Below, piece by piece: positions 7,962 to 17,775 of a DNA stretch of 64,000 nt. The stretch comes from Gracilibacillus sp. YIM 98692 (GTDB lineage Bacteria > Bacillota > Bacilli > Bacillales > Amphibacillaceae): contig NZ_WIXM01000005.1 in NCBI RefSeq assembly GCF_010993965.1, positions 124,001 to 188,000 on the forward strand, written 5' to 3'. Under the pieces are notes generated by a model. It saw only the letters and a program-made list of their open reading frames with translations, was not told the DNA's origin and made no database searches. Numbering within the stretch: position 1 is the stretch's first letter; every line of letters begins with the position of its first letter. Both the position numbers and the translations under genes were made by a program.

Positions 7962-9875
7962 ATGGGGAACAAAGTAAGATTAACCACATCACAAGCATTA
8001 GTACGATTTTTGAAACAGCAATATATCCACGTGGATGGAGAAGAGTTTCCGTTTGTCGAAGGGGTTTTTAACATATTTGGCCATGGGAATGTTCTAGGCA
8101 TTGGTCAAGCGCTAGAACAAGAAGCCGGTCGTTTAAAAGTATATCAAGGAAAAAATGAGCAAGGCATGGCACATGCTGCGATAGCTTATAGTAAACAAAA
8201 ATTACGTCAAAAAATTTATGCTGTTACCACATCTGTTGGACCGGGGTCAGCAAACTTAGCAGCAGCTGCTGGTACTGCTTTAGCAAACAACATCCCTGTT
8301 CTGTTTTTACCAGGTGATACATTTGCCACAAGACAACCAGATCCGGTGTTACAGCAGGTAGAGCATGAACATAGTGCCAATGTGACAACCAATGATGCCT
8401 TAATGCCTGTGTCCAGGTATTGGGACCGCGTGACAAGGCCAGAGCAGTTGATGTCGAGCTTACTTCGAGCTTTTGAAGTGATGACAGATCCAGGAAAAGC
8501 TGGTCCTGCCACCATTTGTATTTCACAAGATGTAGAAGGAGAAGCATTCGATTTTGATGAAAGTTTCTTCCAAAGGCGAGTACACTATTTGGACCGTAAA
8601 CCTCCAGTAGCAAGAGAGTTAGAAGGTGCTAATTCCTTGATTCAATCTAGTAAAAAACCTCTGATATTAGTCGGTGGAGGTGCGAAATATTCCCAAGCAG
8701 GTGATATTTTAAAAGAAATTTCACAGAAACATGATATCCCATTAGTCGAAACACAAGCAGGGAAAGCAACCGTTGAAGCAGACTTTGAAAATAACTTAGG
8801 CGGTTTGGGAGTTACGGGTACTCTTGCTGCTAATAAAGCTGCTAAAGAAGCAGACCTGATTATTGGTATCGGTACAAGGTATACAGACTTCGCTACCTCA
8901 TCAAAAACAGCTTTTAACTTTGATCAAACCAAGTTTATCAATATTAATGTCAGCCGTATGCAAACATATAAATTAGATGCCCATCAAGTAGTAGCAGATG
9001 CCAAAAAAACATTAGAACATCTTTCCCCAATGCTGGAAGGATATAAGTCTGCATTCGGTCATACCATTTCTTCCTTAAAAGCAGAATGGGAACAGGAACG
9101 TGCGAGATTAGGGAAGGTAACGTTTGATCGCGAACGTTTTGATCCAGAAGTAAAAGGTCACTGGTCACAAGACAGGTTAAATGACTATGCAGACACGTTT
9201 CAATCCGAATTCGCTCAAACTACTGCATTGCTAACGATTAATGAAACGATTGATCCTAATAGCATTGTGGTTACCTCAGCAGGTTCCTTGCCAGGTGATA
9301 TGCAGAGACTATGGAATCCAAGCGTACCAAATACGTACAATGTGGAATATGGTTACTCTTGTATGGGATATGAGATCGCTGGCGCATTAGGTGTCAAATT
9401 AGCAAATCCAGATCAAGAAGTGTACTCCATGGTTGGAGATGGCAGCTTTTTAATGTTACATTCCGAATTTGTAACCGCTATCCAATATGGGAAGAAAATT
9501 AATCTCATGCTTTTCGATAACTCCGGTTTTGGCTGTATCAATAACTTGCAGATGGGGAATGGAAGCGATAGCTATTATACAGAATTCCGCACACACGATG
9601 ATCAAGTTTTAAATATTGATTATGCCAAAGTAGCAGAGGCGTACGGGGCAAAAGTATACCGTGCAAATACGGTTGAAGAACTAAAAGCAGCTGTAGAAGA
9701 TGCCAAAAAACAAGAAGTCTCCACATTAATTGAAATGAAGGTACTGCCAAAAACGATGTCAGATGGCTATGAAAGCTGGTGGCATGTTGGAGTGTCAGAA
9801 GTTTCAGAAAATAAAAAGGTACAGGAAGCATATGAACAAAAGCAAAGCGTACTACAGAAAGCAAAACAATATTAA
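7962..9875 (+). CDS. iolD: 3D-trihydroxycyclohexane-1,2-dione hydrolase
   Basis: IolD is a thiamine-diphosphate enzyme that opens the ring of 3D-(3,5/4)-trihydroxycyclohexane-1,2-dione to 5-deoxy-glucuronate. The 637-residue protein has the three TPP-family domains: an N-terminal PYR domain with the catalytic-type Glu in 'GKNEQGMAHAAIAY', a central domain, and a C-terminal PP domain with the metal-binding motif 'GDGSFLML...FDNSGFGC' (GDG...N). ATG 7962 is chosen because AGAGAGGG precedes it; the frame extends back into iolC but those codons are not family sequence. It is 7 bases from iolC, in the same operon. Confidence 0.95.
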   Translation: MGNKVRLTTSQALVRFLKQQYIHVDGEEFPFVEGVFNIFGHGNVLGIGQALEQEAGRLKVYQGKNEQGMAHAAIAYSKQKLRQKIYAVTTSVGPGSANLAAAAGTALANNIPVLFLPGDTFATRQPDPVLQQVEHEHSANVTTNDALMPVSRYWDRVTRPEQLMSSLLRAFEVMTDPGKAGPATICISQDVEGEAFDFDESFFQRRVHYLDRKPPVARELEGANSLIQSSKKPLILVGGGAKYSQAGDILKEISQKHDIPLVETQAGKATVEADFENNLGGLGVTGTLAANKAAKEADLIIGIGTRYTDFATSSKTAFNFDQTKFININVSRMQTYKLDAHQVVADAKKTLEHLSPMLEGYKSAFGHTISSLKAEWEQERARLGKVTFDRERFDPEVKGHWSQDRLNDYADTFQSEFAQTTALLTINETIDPNSIVVTSAGSLPGDMQRLWNPSVPNTYNVEYGYSCMGYEIAGALGVKLANPDQEVYSMVGDGSFLMLHSEFVTAIQYGKKINLMLFDNSGFGCINNLQMGNGSDSYYTEFRTHDDQVLNIDYAKVAEAYGAKVYRANTVEELKAAVEDAKKQEVSTLIEMKVLPKTMSDGYESWWHVGVSEVSENKKVQEAYEQKQSVLQKAKQY

Positions 9876-9893
9876 TAAAGGCAGGGTGAGCGC

Positions 9894-11835
<1,942 letters not shown>

Positions 11836-11906
11836 ATAATAGGAAGGGAAATAAATGGCGGTATAGTGTCTGGGACCAGAAACTTGAAGAAGAGAGATGT
11901 GATGCG

Positions 11907-12773
11907 ATGCTTTTATCAATGAAAGAAATGTTGATGGATGCGAAACAAAATAAATATGCTGTTGGACAGTTTAATATGAATAGCTTTCAATGGGTAGAAG
12001 CGATTTTACAAGCAGCAGAAGAGGAACAATCTCCTGTCATCATTGCTTCCACTGATCGAATTGTCGATTACTTAGGTGGGTTGCGTTTAATTGCAGCGAC
12101 AACGAAAAAGCTTGTAGAAGAAATGAATATAACCGTTCCTGTTACTTTACACTTAGATCACGGTTTTACAGTGGAGCGTTGTAAAGAGGCTATAGATGCA
12201 GGCTATAGTTCGGTTATGTTTGACGGTTCAAAATTCCCGATTGATCAAAATATCGAAATGACGAAAGAAGTAGTAGACTATGCCAAAGCCCATGGTGTTT
12301 CAGTTGAAGCAGAGATCGGGTCGGTTGGCGGGACAGAAGATGGCGTGACTTCAGGCATTAAATATGCCGACCCAAATGAATGCTTCCGCTTGGTAAGAGA
12401 AACAAAGGTTGATGCATTAGCAGCAGCATTAGGCTCTGTTCATGGCGTATATCAAGGGGAACCCAAGTTTGCCTTCGACTTGATGCAAGAAATCTCCGAA
12501 GGCACAGATATCCCGCTCGCCTTACACGGCGGATCGGGCATTCCTGATCATCAAATTGTCAAAGCCATTCAGTATGGCCATGCCAAAATCAACGTCAATA
12601 CAGAGTGTAACCAAGCATGGGCGAAAAAAATTAGAGAACTATTATCAAATGATCCGGAGCTTTATAGTCCGCCAGCCATTTTAGGCCCTGGTATGGATGC
12701 AATTAGAGGAGTCGTCAAAGAAAAAATAAGACTGTTTGGATCTAATCAAAAAGCAAAGACACATGTGCATTAA
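11907..12773 (+). CDS. iolJ: 6-phospho-5-dehydro-2-deoxy-D-gluconate aldolase
   Basis: IolJ is a class II, zinc-dependent aldolase that cleaves 2-deoxy-5-keto-gluconate-6-phosphate to dihydroxyacetone phosphate and malonate semialdehyde, the latter feeding IolA. The 288-residue protein shows the zinc ligands in 'LHLDHGFTVERC', 'HGVYQGEP' and 'LHGGSGIPD'. The position at the end of the iol operon separates it from the related aldolase at 36076, which belongs to a PTS operon. A strong terminator follows. In B. subtilis iolF, iolH and iolI lie in this region of the operon; they are absent here. Confidence 0.92.
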   Translation: MLLSMKEMLMDAKQNKYAVGQFNMNSFQWVEAILQAAEEEQSPVIIASTDRIVDYLGGLRLIAATTKKLVEEMNITVPVTLHLDHGFTVERCKEAIDAGYSSVMFDGSKFPIDQNIEMTKEVVDYAKAHGVSVEAEIGSVGGTEDGVTSGIKYADPNECFRLVRETKVDALAAALGSVHGVYQGEPKFAFDLMQEISEGTDIPLALHGGSGIPDHQIVKAIQYGHAKINVNTECNQAWAKKIRELLSNDPELYSPPAILGPGMDAIRGVVKEKIRLFGSNQKAKTHVH

Positions 12774-12781
12774 TTATGACT

Positions 12782-12810
12782 CGGGAGGTACTCTTACCTT
12801 CCGTTTTTTT
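12782..12810 (+). terminator. Terminator of the iol operon
   Basis: CGGGAGGTA (12782-12790), a 4-base loop and TACCTTCCG (12795-12803) form a stem with one G-T pair, followed directly by seven T bases. Confidence 0.85.
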
Positions 12811-12910
12811 ATTTTATGATCAATAAAATCAGTCACACTTTTGTGAATGGATTTTGTACCAGTGCCATGATAGTCTAGAAGTAATAGATAGCGGACGAAG
12901 GAGAGGAACT

Positions 12911-13642
12911 ATGATGAAAGGAATCATTTTAGCGGCTGGATATGCGACAAGGCTGTATCCACTGACGAAAAACACAGCCAAACCGTTATTAGAAGTAGCA
13001 GGGAAGACGATTCTAGATCACATTGTGGAAAAGTTAGAAAAAGTAGAAGCAATCGATGAAATATATATTGTCACGAATGAAAAGTTTTATCAGAGCTTTG
13101 TTGATTGGGCCGCAGCATATAACGGGCCGAAGCAGTTTACTGTGATCAACGACCACACCACTTCGAACGAAACACGGTTAGGTGCGATAGCAGATATTGA
13201 TTATGTATTGCAAACGACTGGACTAGCAGATGATGTGATGGTACTTGCTGGCGATAATTTATTTGATCTCGAACTAGATGATTTCTCGGACTTTTTCCAG
13301 CAAAAACAAGCTGATTGTATTACGGTGCATGTGCTGGAGGATGAAGCGGAGTTGAAGCGAACGGGTGTGGTGGAAGTGGATGAAAATGATACGGTAATAT
13401 CGTTTGAAGAGAAGCCTGAGATGCCGAAGTCGCAGTTAGCGGTGCCTCCGTTTTATTTGTATCGGAAGGAGACGCTGCCGTTGTTCCGGAAGTACATAGA
13501 AGAGGGGCATAATCCGGATGCGCCGGGGCATTTTGTACCTTGGTTGATTGAGCACAAGAAGGTGTATGCTTATCGTTTTGAGGGGAGACGGTATGATATC
13601 GGAACGTTGGAGAGTTATCAGAAAGTGCAGGAGTTGTTTTAG
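12911..13642 (+). CDS. Sugar-phosphate nucleotidyltransferase
   Basis: A 243-residue protein of the NTP_transferase family, which makes NDP-sugars or CDP-alcohols from a phosphate ester and an NTP. The signature loop is intact at the N-terminus: 'GIILAAGYATRLYPLT', with the 'PKPLL'-like segment as 'AKPLLEV'. 'VLAGDNLFD' (about residue 113) carries the metal-binding Asp, and 'FEEKPEMP' plus 'RYDIGT' complete the core. No C-terminal left-handed helix domain is present, so it is the short form. ATG 12911 follows GGAGAGG; ATG 12914 is also possible. The substrate is not deducible; it stands alone with its own terminator. Confidence 0.8.
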   Translation: MMKGIILAAGYATRLYPLTKNTAKPLLEVAGKTILDHIVEKLEKVEAIDEIYIVTNEKFYQSFVDWAAAYNGPKQFTVINDHTTSNETRLGAIADIDYVLQTTGLADDVMVLAGDNLFDLELDDFSDFFQQKQADCITVHVLEDEAELKRTGVVEVDENDTVISFEEKPEMPKSQLAVPPFYLYRKETLPLFRKYIEEGHNPDAPGHFVPWLIEHKKVYAYRFEGRRYDIGTLESYQKVQELF

Positions 13643-13789
13643 TTTGGGATTGGATAGAACTCTTGTAAAAGAGAGCATAAAATCGTTATTTTGATGAATT
13701 TGGCCAAGATCTGATTCATATCCATTTAGTAGATATAAGTTTAGACAGAATAAAAAATACTTGGAAAACATTGATATAATGGTTAAAGC

Positions 13790-13828
13790 AGGAGAGTCTA
13801 TGCAATATCATAAGGGCTCTCCTTTCTT
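13790..13828 (+). terminator. Terminator after the nucleotidyltransferase
   Basis: AGGAGAG (13790-13796) pairs with CTCTCCT (13817-13823), followed by TTCTTT. The 20-base loop makes it moderate in strength. Confidence 0.55.
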
Positions 13829-13861
13829 TAGTAGGGAGGTTTAGAGAGGGGGACGTGAAAA

Positions 13862-14680
13862 ATGGGAATAGTGAGAGATGTCATTCAAATTATTATAGGC
13901 GCTTTAATATTTGCGATAGGTATAAATTTTTTCACCGTTCCAAATGGCTTATCTGAGGGTGGTTTAATTGGGATTACCATTGTGGTTCATTATTTATCTG
14001 GATGGTCTACAGGAGTTATTAATTTTGTTTTAAACATCCTATTTTTAATCATAGGTTATCAATTTATTGGCAAGAAGGCTATATCCTATACGTTAATTTC
14101 TATTGCGGCTTCTTCTTATTTTTTATATCTAACTGAAGATATAAAAGTTCCTGTTACGAACGATACGTTATTAGCTGTTATATTTGCAGGATTACTTGTG
14201 GGAGTTGGATTAGGTATCATTTTTCGAGCGGGCGGTACGTCTGGAGGAACAACCATTCTAGCTAGAATGTTCAATCAATATTTCGGCTGGAGTATGGGGA
14301 CTAGTGTTTTAATCATTGATATTGTTGTGGTAATCAGCTCTTCGTTGATTATTGGATTAGAAAAAGCAATGTACACATTAGTTGTGGTTTACATTGGAGC
14401 GAAAGCTATTAATTACATTGTGGAGGGATTAGATGAAAAACTGGCTGTGTTGATCATCTCTAACTCACACCAACAAATCATGGATAAAGTATTAAACCAG
14501 ATGTCTAAAGGAGTGACAGTTCTAGATGGATATGGCGGGTATACCAAGATGGACAAAGAAGTTTTATATATTGTCATCAGCAAAATTGAAATTGTAGAGT
14601 TAAAAGCCATTGTACAGGATGTTGATCCGGAGGCTTATATTACTTCTCATTCGGTCAATGAGATCAAGCATCAATTGTGA
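13862..14680 (+). CDS. YitT family membrane protein
   Basis: A 272-residue protein of the YitT family: five to six hydrophobic segments within residues 5-190 (the DUF161 region, with 'GLSEGGLIGITIV' and 'GTSGGTTILARM' glycine-rich turns) and a soluble C-terminal DUF2179 domain of about 80 residues. Function is unknown in the family; DUF2179 has a ferredoxin-like ligand-binding look. Start ATG 13862 follows AGAGGGGGA. No operon partner is evident. Confidence 0.88.
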   Translation: MGIVRDVIQIIIGALIFAIGINFFTVPNGLSEGGLIGITIVVHYLSGWSTGVINFVLNILFLIIGYQFIGKKAISYTLISIAASSYFLYLTEDIKVPVTNDTLLAVIFAGLLVGVGLGIIFRAGGTSGGTTILARMFNQYFGWSMGTSVLIIDIVVVISSSLIIGLEKAMYTLVVVYIGAKAINYIVEGLDEKLAVLIISNSHQQIMDKVLNQMSKGVTVLDGYGGYTKMDKEVLYIVISKIEIVELKAIVQDVDPEAYITSHSVNEIKHQL

Positions 14681-14723
14681 GATATATCTAACAAAATGGT
14701 AAACTACATATAAAGAGAGACTT

Positions 14724-14748
14724 CCATCAGTAGGTTTTTTACTGATGG
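14724..14748 (+). terminator. Stem-loop after the yitT-like gene
   Basis: CCATCAGTA (14724-14732) and TACTGATGG (14740-14748) form a perfect 9-bp stem with a T-rich loop. The 18 bases leading into it are almost identical to those before the hairpin at 2841, so both belong to one hairpin family. Confidence 0.6.
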
Positions 14749-14758
14749 TTAGCGAAAC

Positions 14759-14814
14759 TTATCAGGGTGCTAGCGTCCGTTCTTCTTCTTACGGACGATT
14801 GTTCACCGTGATAA
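14759..14814. repeat. Long imperfect hairpin
   Basis: Nested complementary blocks TTATCA/TGATAA (14759, 14809), GGTG/CACC and CGTCCGT/ACGGACG (14774, 14791) enclose a TCTTCTTCTT loop. It lies 34 bases before the next gene, with no T-run. It could be a dispersed repeat or a leader structure. Confidence 0.55.
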
Positions 14815-14847
14815 ATATAGATAGTTTCATATATAGGGAGGGGTTTG

Positions 14848-15810
14848 ATGAAGGGTAGGACTTTAGTAATAAATATGAATTTAGATGAAAACCTGCTCAA
14901 AGAAATTCAGCAGGAAGTACCTGACTGGAACGTCATTGCAAACAAAGATACTGACAAAATTCAGAACGAGCTGTCGCAAGCGGAAGTAGTGCTGCATTGG
15001 AAAAGGGCTGTTGCACCTATTTTGCTAGAGAAAAATGATCAGTTAAAATGGCTGCAAACATGGAGCGCAGGCGTTAACAGCCTTCCGCTTGATGCATTAC
15101 AGCAAAAAAATGTGGCCTTGACGAGCGCTAATGGTGTACATGCTTATCCCATTTCGGAGACTATTTTTGCCCATATGCTTGGATTAACACGGAAGATTCA
15201 TACATATGTCCGCCAACAGCAGGAGAAAACGTGGTACCATGCAGGGCTAAAGCTCGAGATCCACGAAAAAACAATTGGCATTATCGGTGTCGGAGCCATC
15301 GGGCAAGAAACAGCTAAAATCGCGAAGGCTTTTGGCATGAAGGTTCTAGGCGTTCGCCATTCAGGAAAGCCCGCAGACCATGTTGACGAAATGTACACCC
15401 CCGATCAATTGGCTGATCTTTTACCTCAATGTGACTATGTAGTGATAACGCTTCCGTTAACAGAAGAAACAACCGGTATGTTTGGGGAAAAAGCATTCCG
15501 TCAAATGAAAAATAGTGCTTTTTTAATTAACATTGGAAGAGGGCCGATTGTGAAAGAGGACGAGCTCATTCAAGCGTTAGAAAAAGAGGAAATTGCAGGT
15601 GCTGGTCTCGATGTGTTTGAGAAGGAACCCTTGCCGGAAGACAGTCCTTTATGGAATATGGATAATGTCATCGTATCGCCGCACACAGCAGGAGCAACCG
15701 AGCATTATACTGAACGTGTGATTCGGGATATTTTTATTCCTAACTTAAAGCATTATTTAGAAACCGGAGCCCCGAATGTAAATGTCGTAGATTATGAGAA
15801 GGGGTATTAA
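14848..15810 (+). CDS. D-2-hydroxyacid dehydrogenase
   Basis: A 320-residue NAD(P)-dependent oxidoreductase of the D-isomer 2-hydroxyacid dehydrogenase family, which interconverts 2-hydroxy and 2-keto acids in the cytosol. Visible are the NAD motif 'GIIGVGAIGQETAK' (about residues 144-157), the catalytic Arg in 'NIGRGPIV', the Glu in 'DVFEKEPLPE' and the catalytic His in 'SPHTAGATEH'. Length is normal. ATG 14848 is chosen over TTG 14845 for its spacing from AGGGAGG. The specific acid cannot be deduced; many relatives are labelled phosphoglycerate dehydrogenase-like. Confidence 0.85.
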   Translation: MKGRTLVINMNLDENLLKEIQQEVPDWNVIANKDTDKIQNELSQAEVVLHWKRAVAPILLEKNDQLKWLQTWSAGVNSLPLDALQQKNVALTSANGVHAYPISETIFAHMLGLTRKIHTYVRQQQEKTWYHAGLKLEIHEKTIGIIGVGAIGQETAKIAKAFGMKVLGVRHSGKPADHVDEMYTPDQLADLLPQCDYVVITLPLTEETTGMFGEKAFRQMKNSAFLINIGRGPIVKEDELIQALEKEEIAGAGLDVFEKEPLPEDSPLWNMDNVIVSPHTAGATEHYTERVIRDIFIPNLKHYLETGAPNVNVVDYEKGY

Positions 15811-15814
15811 GTGG

Positions 15815-15843
15815 AAGCCATCAGCATAGGATGCTGATGGCTT
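15815..15843 (+). terminator. Perfect hairpin after the dehydrogenase
   Basis: AAGCCATCAGCAT (15815-15827) pairs perfectly with ATGCTGATGGCTT (15831-15843) over 13 bp with a 3-base loop. Only a broken T-run follows, yet the stem is strong. Its CCATCA/TGATGG core is shared with hairpins at 2841 and 14724. Confidence 0.7.
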
Positions 15844-15895
15844 ACTGCTATTTATTGTGCTATGATTAAGGAAAAATAAAGGAGTGCATCATTCG

Positions 15896-16900
15896 TTGAT
15901 CCCCGTTATTCCCCTCATTTATCAAAAGTATGCTGCCCTTTGTAACCGCCTTTTGGAACACCATGCTTCATTTTCTGTTATTGATGATTACTATCATCGA
16001 TATGCCTCCGGCTTTCAAGGAGAGAAATCACTCGATTATTATTTAGAAATAGTACAAGATCCTTATGCCAATTGGTTAAAAGGCCTCCGCCTCCAATATC
16101 GTCATCATTTCCAAATCGATCGGTTGTATATAACCCCAGCATTTATGCTTCTCATGGAGGCAAAAAATATCACAGGCACGATTTATTTCGATCCCCATTC
16201 CAGACAGCTTTATCGAAAAATTGAAAACAAAGAGAAAGTCTTCTCCGATCCTTTGCTGCAAGTCGATTTACAAGCCAAACAACTTCGGCAAGTCCTCACA
16301 TCTGCAAACCTTCCGCTAATGCCTATGTATACCATATCTGTTTTTACCAATCCAAACGCTAAACTTTTGTTAAAAGATTATCAAGATCGAAATCGTATAC
16401 TAACAAAGCAGGAAATTCCATTTTATATCGAGCTATTGATGGCCAATCATCAGACGCCACAGCTTTCAATCGATCAATGGCAGAGTGTTATGCAATATTT
16501 AATAGATCATCACGAAGAAGCAGATATCGATATCTTAAAAAAGTTTCAAATTTTATGGCAAGACTTGCTGAAAGGAGTGCGTTGTCCCGCCTGTTCCCGT
16601 CTATATATGAATCGAGTGCGCTTGAGTTGGCAATGTCCGTATTGCGAGCACCGATCTCGTGATGCGCATATCCCTGCATTAATTGAATTAGCATTACTTT
16701 CAAATAATTTAATCTCAAATAAGCTGGCAAGAGAGTTTTTAATGGTAGACTCAGCAGATGCTGTTAACAAGATGTTAGTCAGAGCAGGTTTACACAAAAT
16801 AGGAGCTAATAAAAATGCTCGGTATCAGTTCGAATTAAGTCGACTGACGGATAAATCAATAAAAGTGACGGATAAACGAGCGATACTGACGGATAAATAA
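15896..16900 (+). CDS. NERD domain-containing protein
   Basis: A 334-residue protein with a NERD (nuclease-related) domain at about residues 30-145; the 'GEKSLDYYL' Glu and the 'YITPAFMLLMEAKNITGTIYF' strand-turn with Glu-x-Lys are the catalytic-type residues. A zinc ribbon, CPACSRLY...CPYCEH, follows near residue 230, then an HTH-like helical segment. TTG 15896 is the likely start, 11 bases after AAAGGAG; GTG 15884 overlaps that binding site. The last 17 residues are a repeated TDK motif encoded by a 21-bp DNA repeat that runs on past the stop codon. Function is unknown; a nucleic-acid role is inferred. Confidence 0.8.
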   Translation: MIPVIPLIYQKYAALCNRLLEHHASFSVIDDYYHRYASGFQGEKSLDYYLEIVQDPYANWLKGLRLQYRHHFQIDRLYITPAFMLLMEAKNITGTIYFDPHSRQLYRKIENKEKVFSDPLLQVDLQAKQLRQVLTSANLPLMPMYTISVFTNPNAKLLLKDYQDRNRILTKQEIPFYIELLMANHQTPQLSIDQWQSVMQYLIDHHEEADIDILKKFQILWQDLLKGVRCPACSRLYMNRVRLSWQCPYCEHRSRDAHIPALIELALLSNNLISNKLAREFLMVDSADAVNKMLVRAGLHKIGANKNARYQFELSRLTDKSIKVTDKRAILTDK

Positions 16901-16940
16901 AAATACTGACCGATAATCAGCAAGAACCGACCGATAAACG
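16845..16940 (+). repeat. 21-bp direct repeat crossing the NERD gene stop codon
   Basis: TGAC(G/C)GATAA cores begin at 16845, 16866, 16887 and 16907, and a fifth copy (CGACCGATAAA) begins at 16928. The spacings are 21, 21, 20 and 21. The first three are in frame and encode TDK repeats; the other two are non-coding. Confidence 0.8.
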
Positions 16941-17071
16941 CCAAAAAGTGGCTCATTCCAATCCACAGACAGATATTCCATCACGTAATGGCTAGGTTTC
17001 TGTCACAAAGTGCGTGGTACCTCTCATAAAATAATTCTGAATCATTTTTTCGAAAATTAGGAGGGGTAAAG

Positions 17072-17722
17072 ATGTATCCATATTATAGAAACGATGGGTA
17101 TCCATATCATCCGGCACAACCAATGTATGATCCTTATGTCTATCCGCAAGCGTATAGTGCGATGCCTCATGATGGCTTGGAGCGACAAAATTTTATTCAA
17201 GGACAGGCGACTTGGACAGAAGGCGGCAATGTGACGCAATGCGGGATTCCATGGTCTTATAGTCAATACATGACTGCTGCAGTGAGTACGAATTCTCCAT
17301 ACCAATGCGGTCAAACAATAAAGGTAAGAAATCCGCAAACTTCCCGTGTAATTATTGTAACGGTAGTAGATACGGTTCCTGGTACTCCTGCTACACGTAT
17401 CAACTTACATCGCAGAGCGTTTGAGGCGTTGGGAGCAAATCCTTCTGTAGGAGTGATTAATGTAACATTTCAGCCTTCACCGGAGTTAGAGCAAGAAAAG
17501 TGGGGAAAATATTTATTAGAAGTTACTCAAGTAGCTTATCCGAACTACAATGTGACGGATTACAACTTTATAGAGAGAACGCAGCCTGCTGCTAACCAAG
17601 TGAAGGAAACGTATGAATATTCACTGCAATCTCCGCAAGAACAGATCAAAGTAAGAGGAACCGTCACTTATAATCCGAGAACAGATCGAATTGTTTCCTT
17701 TGATATAAAAGAAGTTTCATAG
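17072..17722 (+). CDS. DPBB (RlpA/expansin-like) and DUF3889 protein
   Basis: A 216-residue protein. Residues 1-38 are rich in Tyr and Pro, without a signal peptide. Residues 42-130 look like a double-psi beta-barrel: 'GQATWTEGGNVTQCGIPW', two cysteines (Cys in 'TQCG' and 'YQCGQTIKV'), then 'VTVVDTVPG' with the conserved Asp. Residues 135-216 resemble DUF3889 ('EKWGKYLLEVTQVAYPNYNV'). Such proteins are spore- or wall-associated in Bacillus relatives; the tyrosine-rich N-terminus without an export signal would suit a spore-coat location, which is inference. Start ATG 17072 follows AGGAGGGG. Confidence 0.75.
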   Translation: MYPYYRNDGYPYHPAQPMYDPYVYPQAYSAMPHDGLERQNFIQGQATWTEGGNVTQCGIPWSYSQYMTAAVSTNSPYQCGQTIKVRNPQTSRVIIVTVVDTVPGTPATRINLHRRAFEALGANPSVGVINVTFQPSPELEQEKWGKYLLEVTQVAYPNYNVTDYNFIERTQPAANQVKETYEYSLQSPQEQIKVRGTVTYNPRTDRIVSFDIKEVS

Positions 17723-17756
17723 AAAGGAGGGGCATTTAAAAGTGCCCTTCCTTTTT
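17723..17756. terminator. Bidirectional terminator
   Basis: AAAGGAGGGGCA (17723-17734) and TGCCCTTCCTTT (17743-17754) pair with one mismatch and lie between convergent genes. The flanking A and T runs allow use from either strand. Confidence 0.8.
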
Positions 17757-17775
17757 AAATTTAGGAAATATAGTA

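Noticed and set aside
8224-8613. 129-residue minus-strand frame inside iolD
   Set aside because: It lies fully within a strongly supported gene, and its Leu- and His-rich translation has no domain signs.
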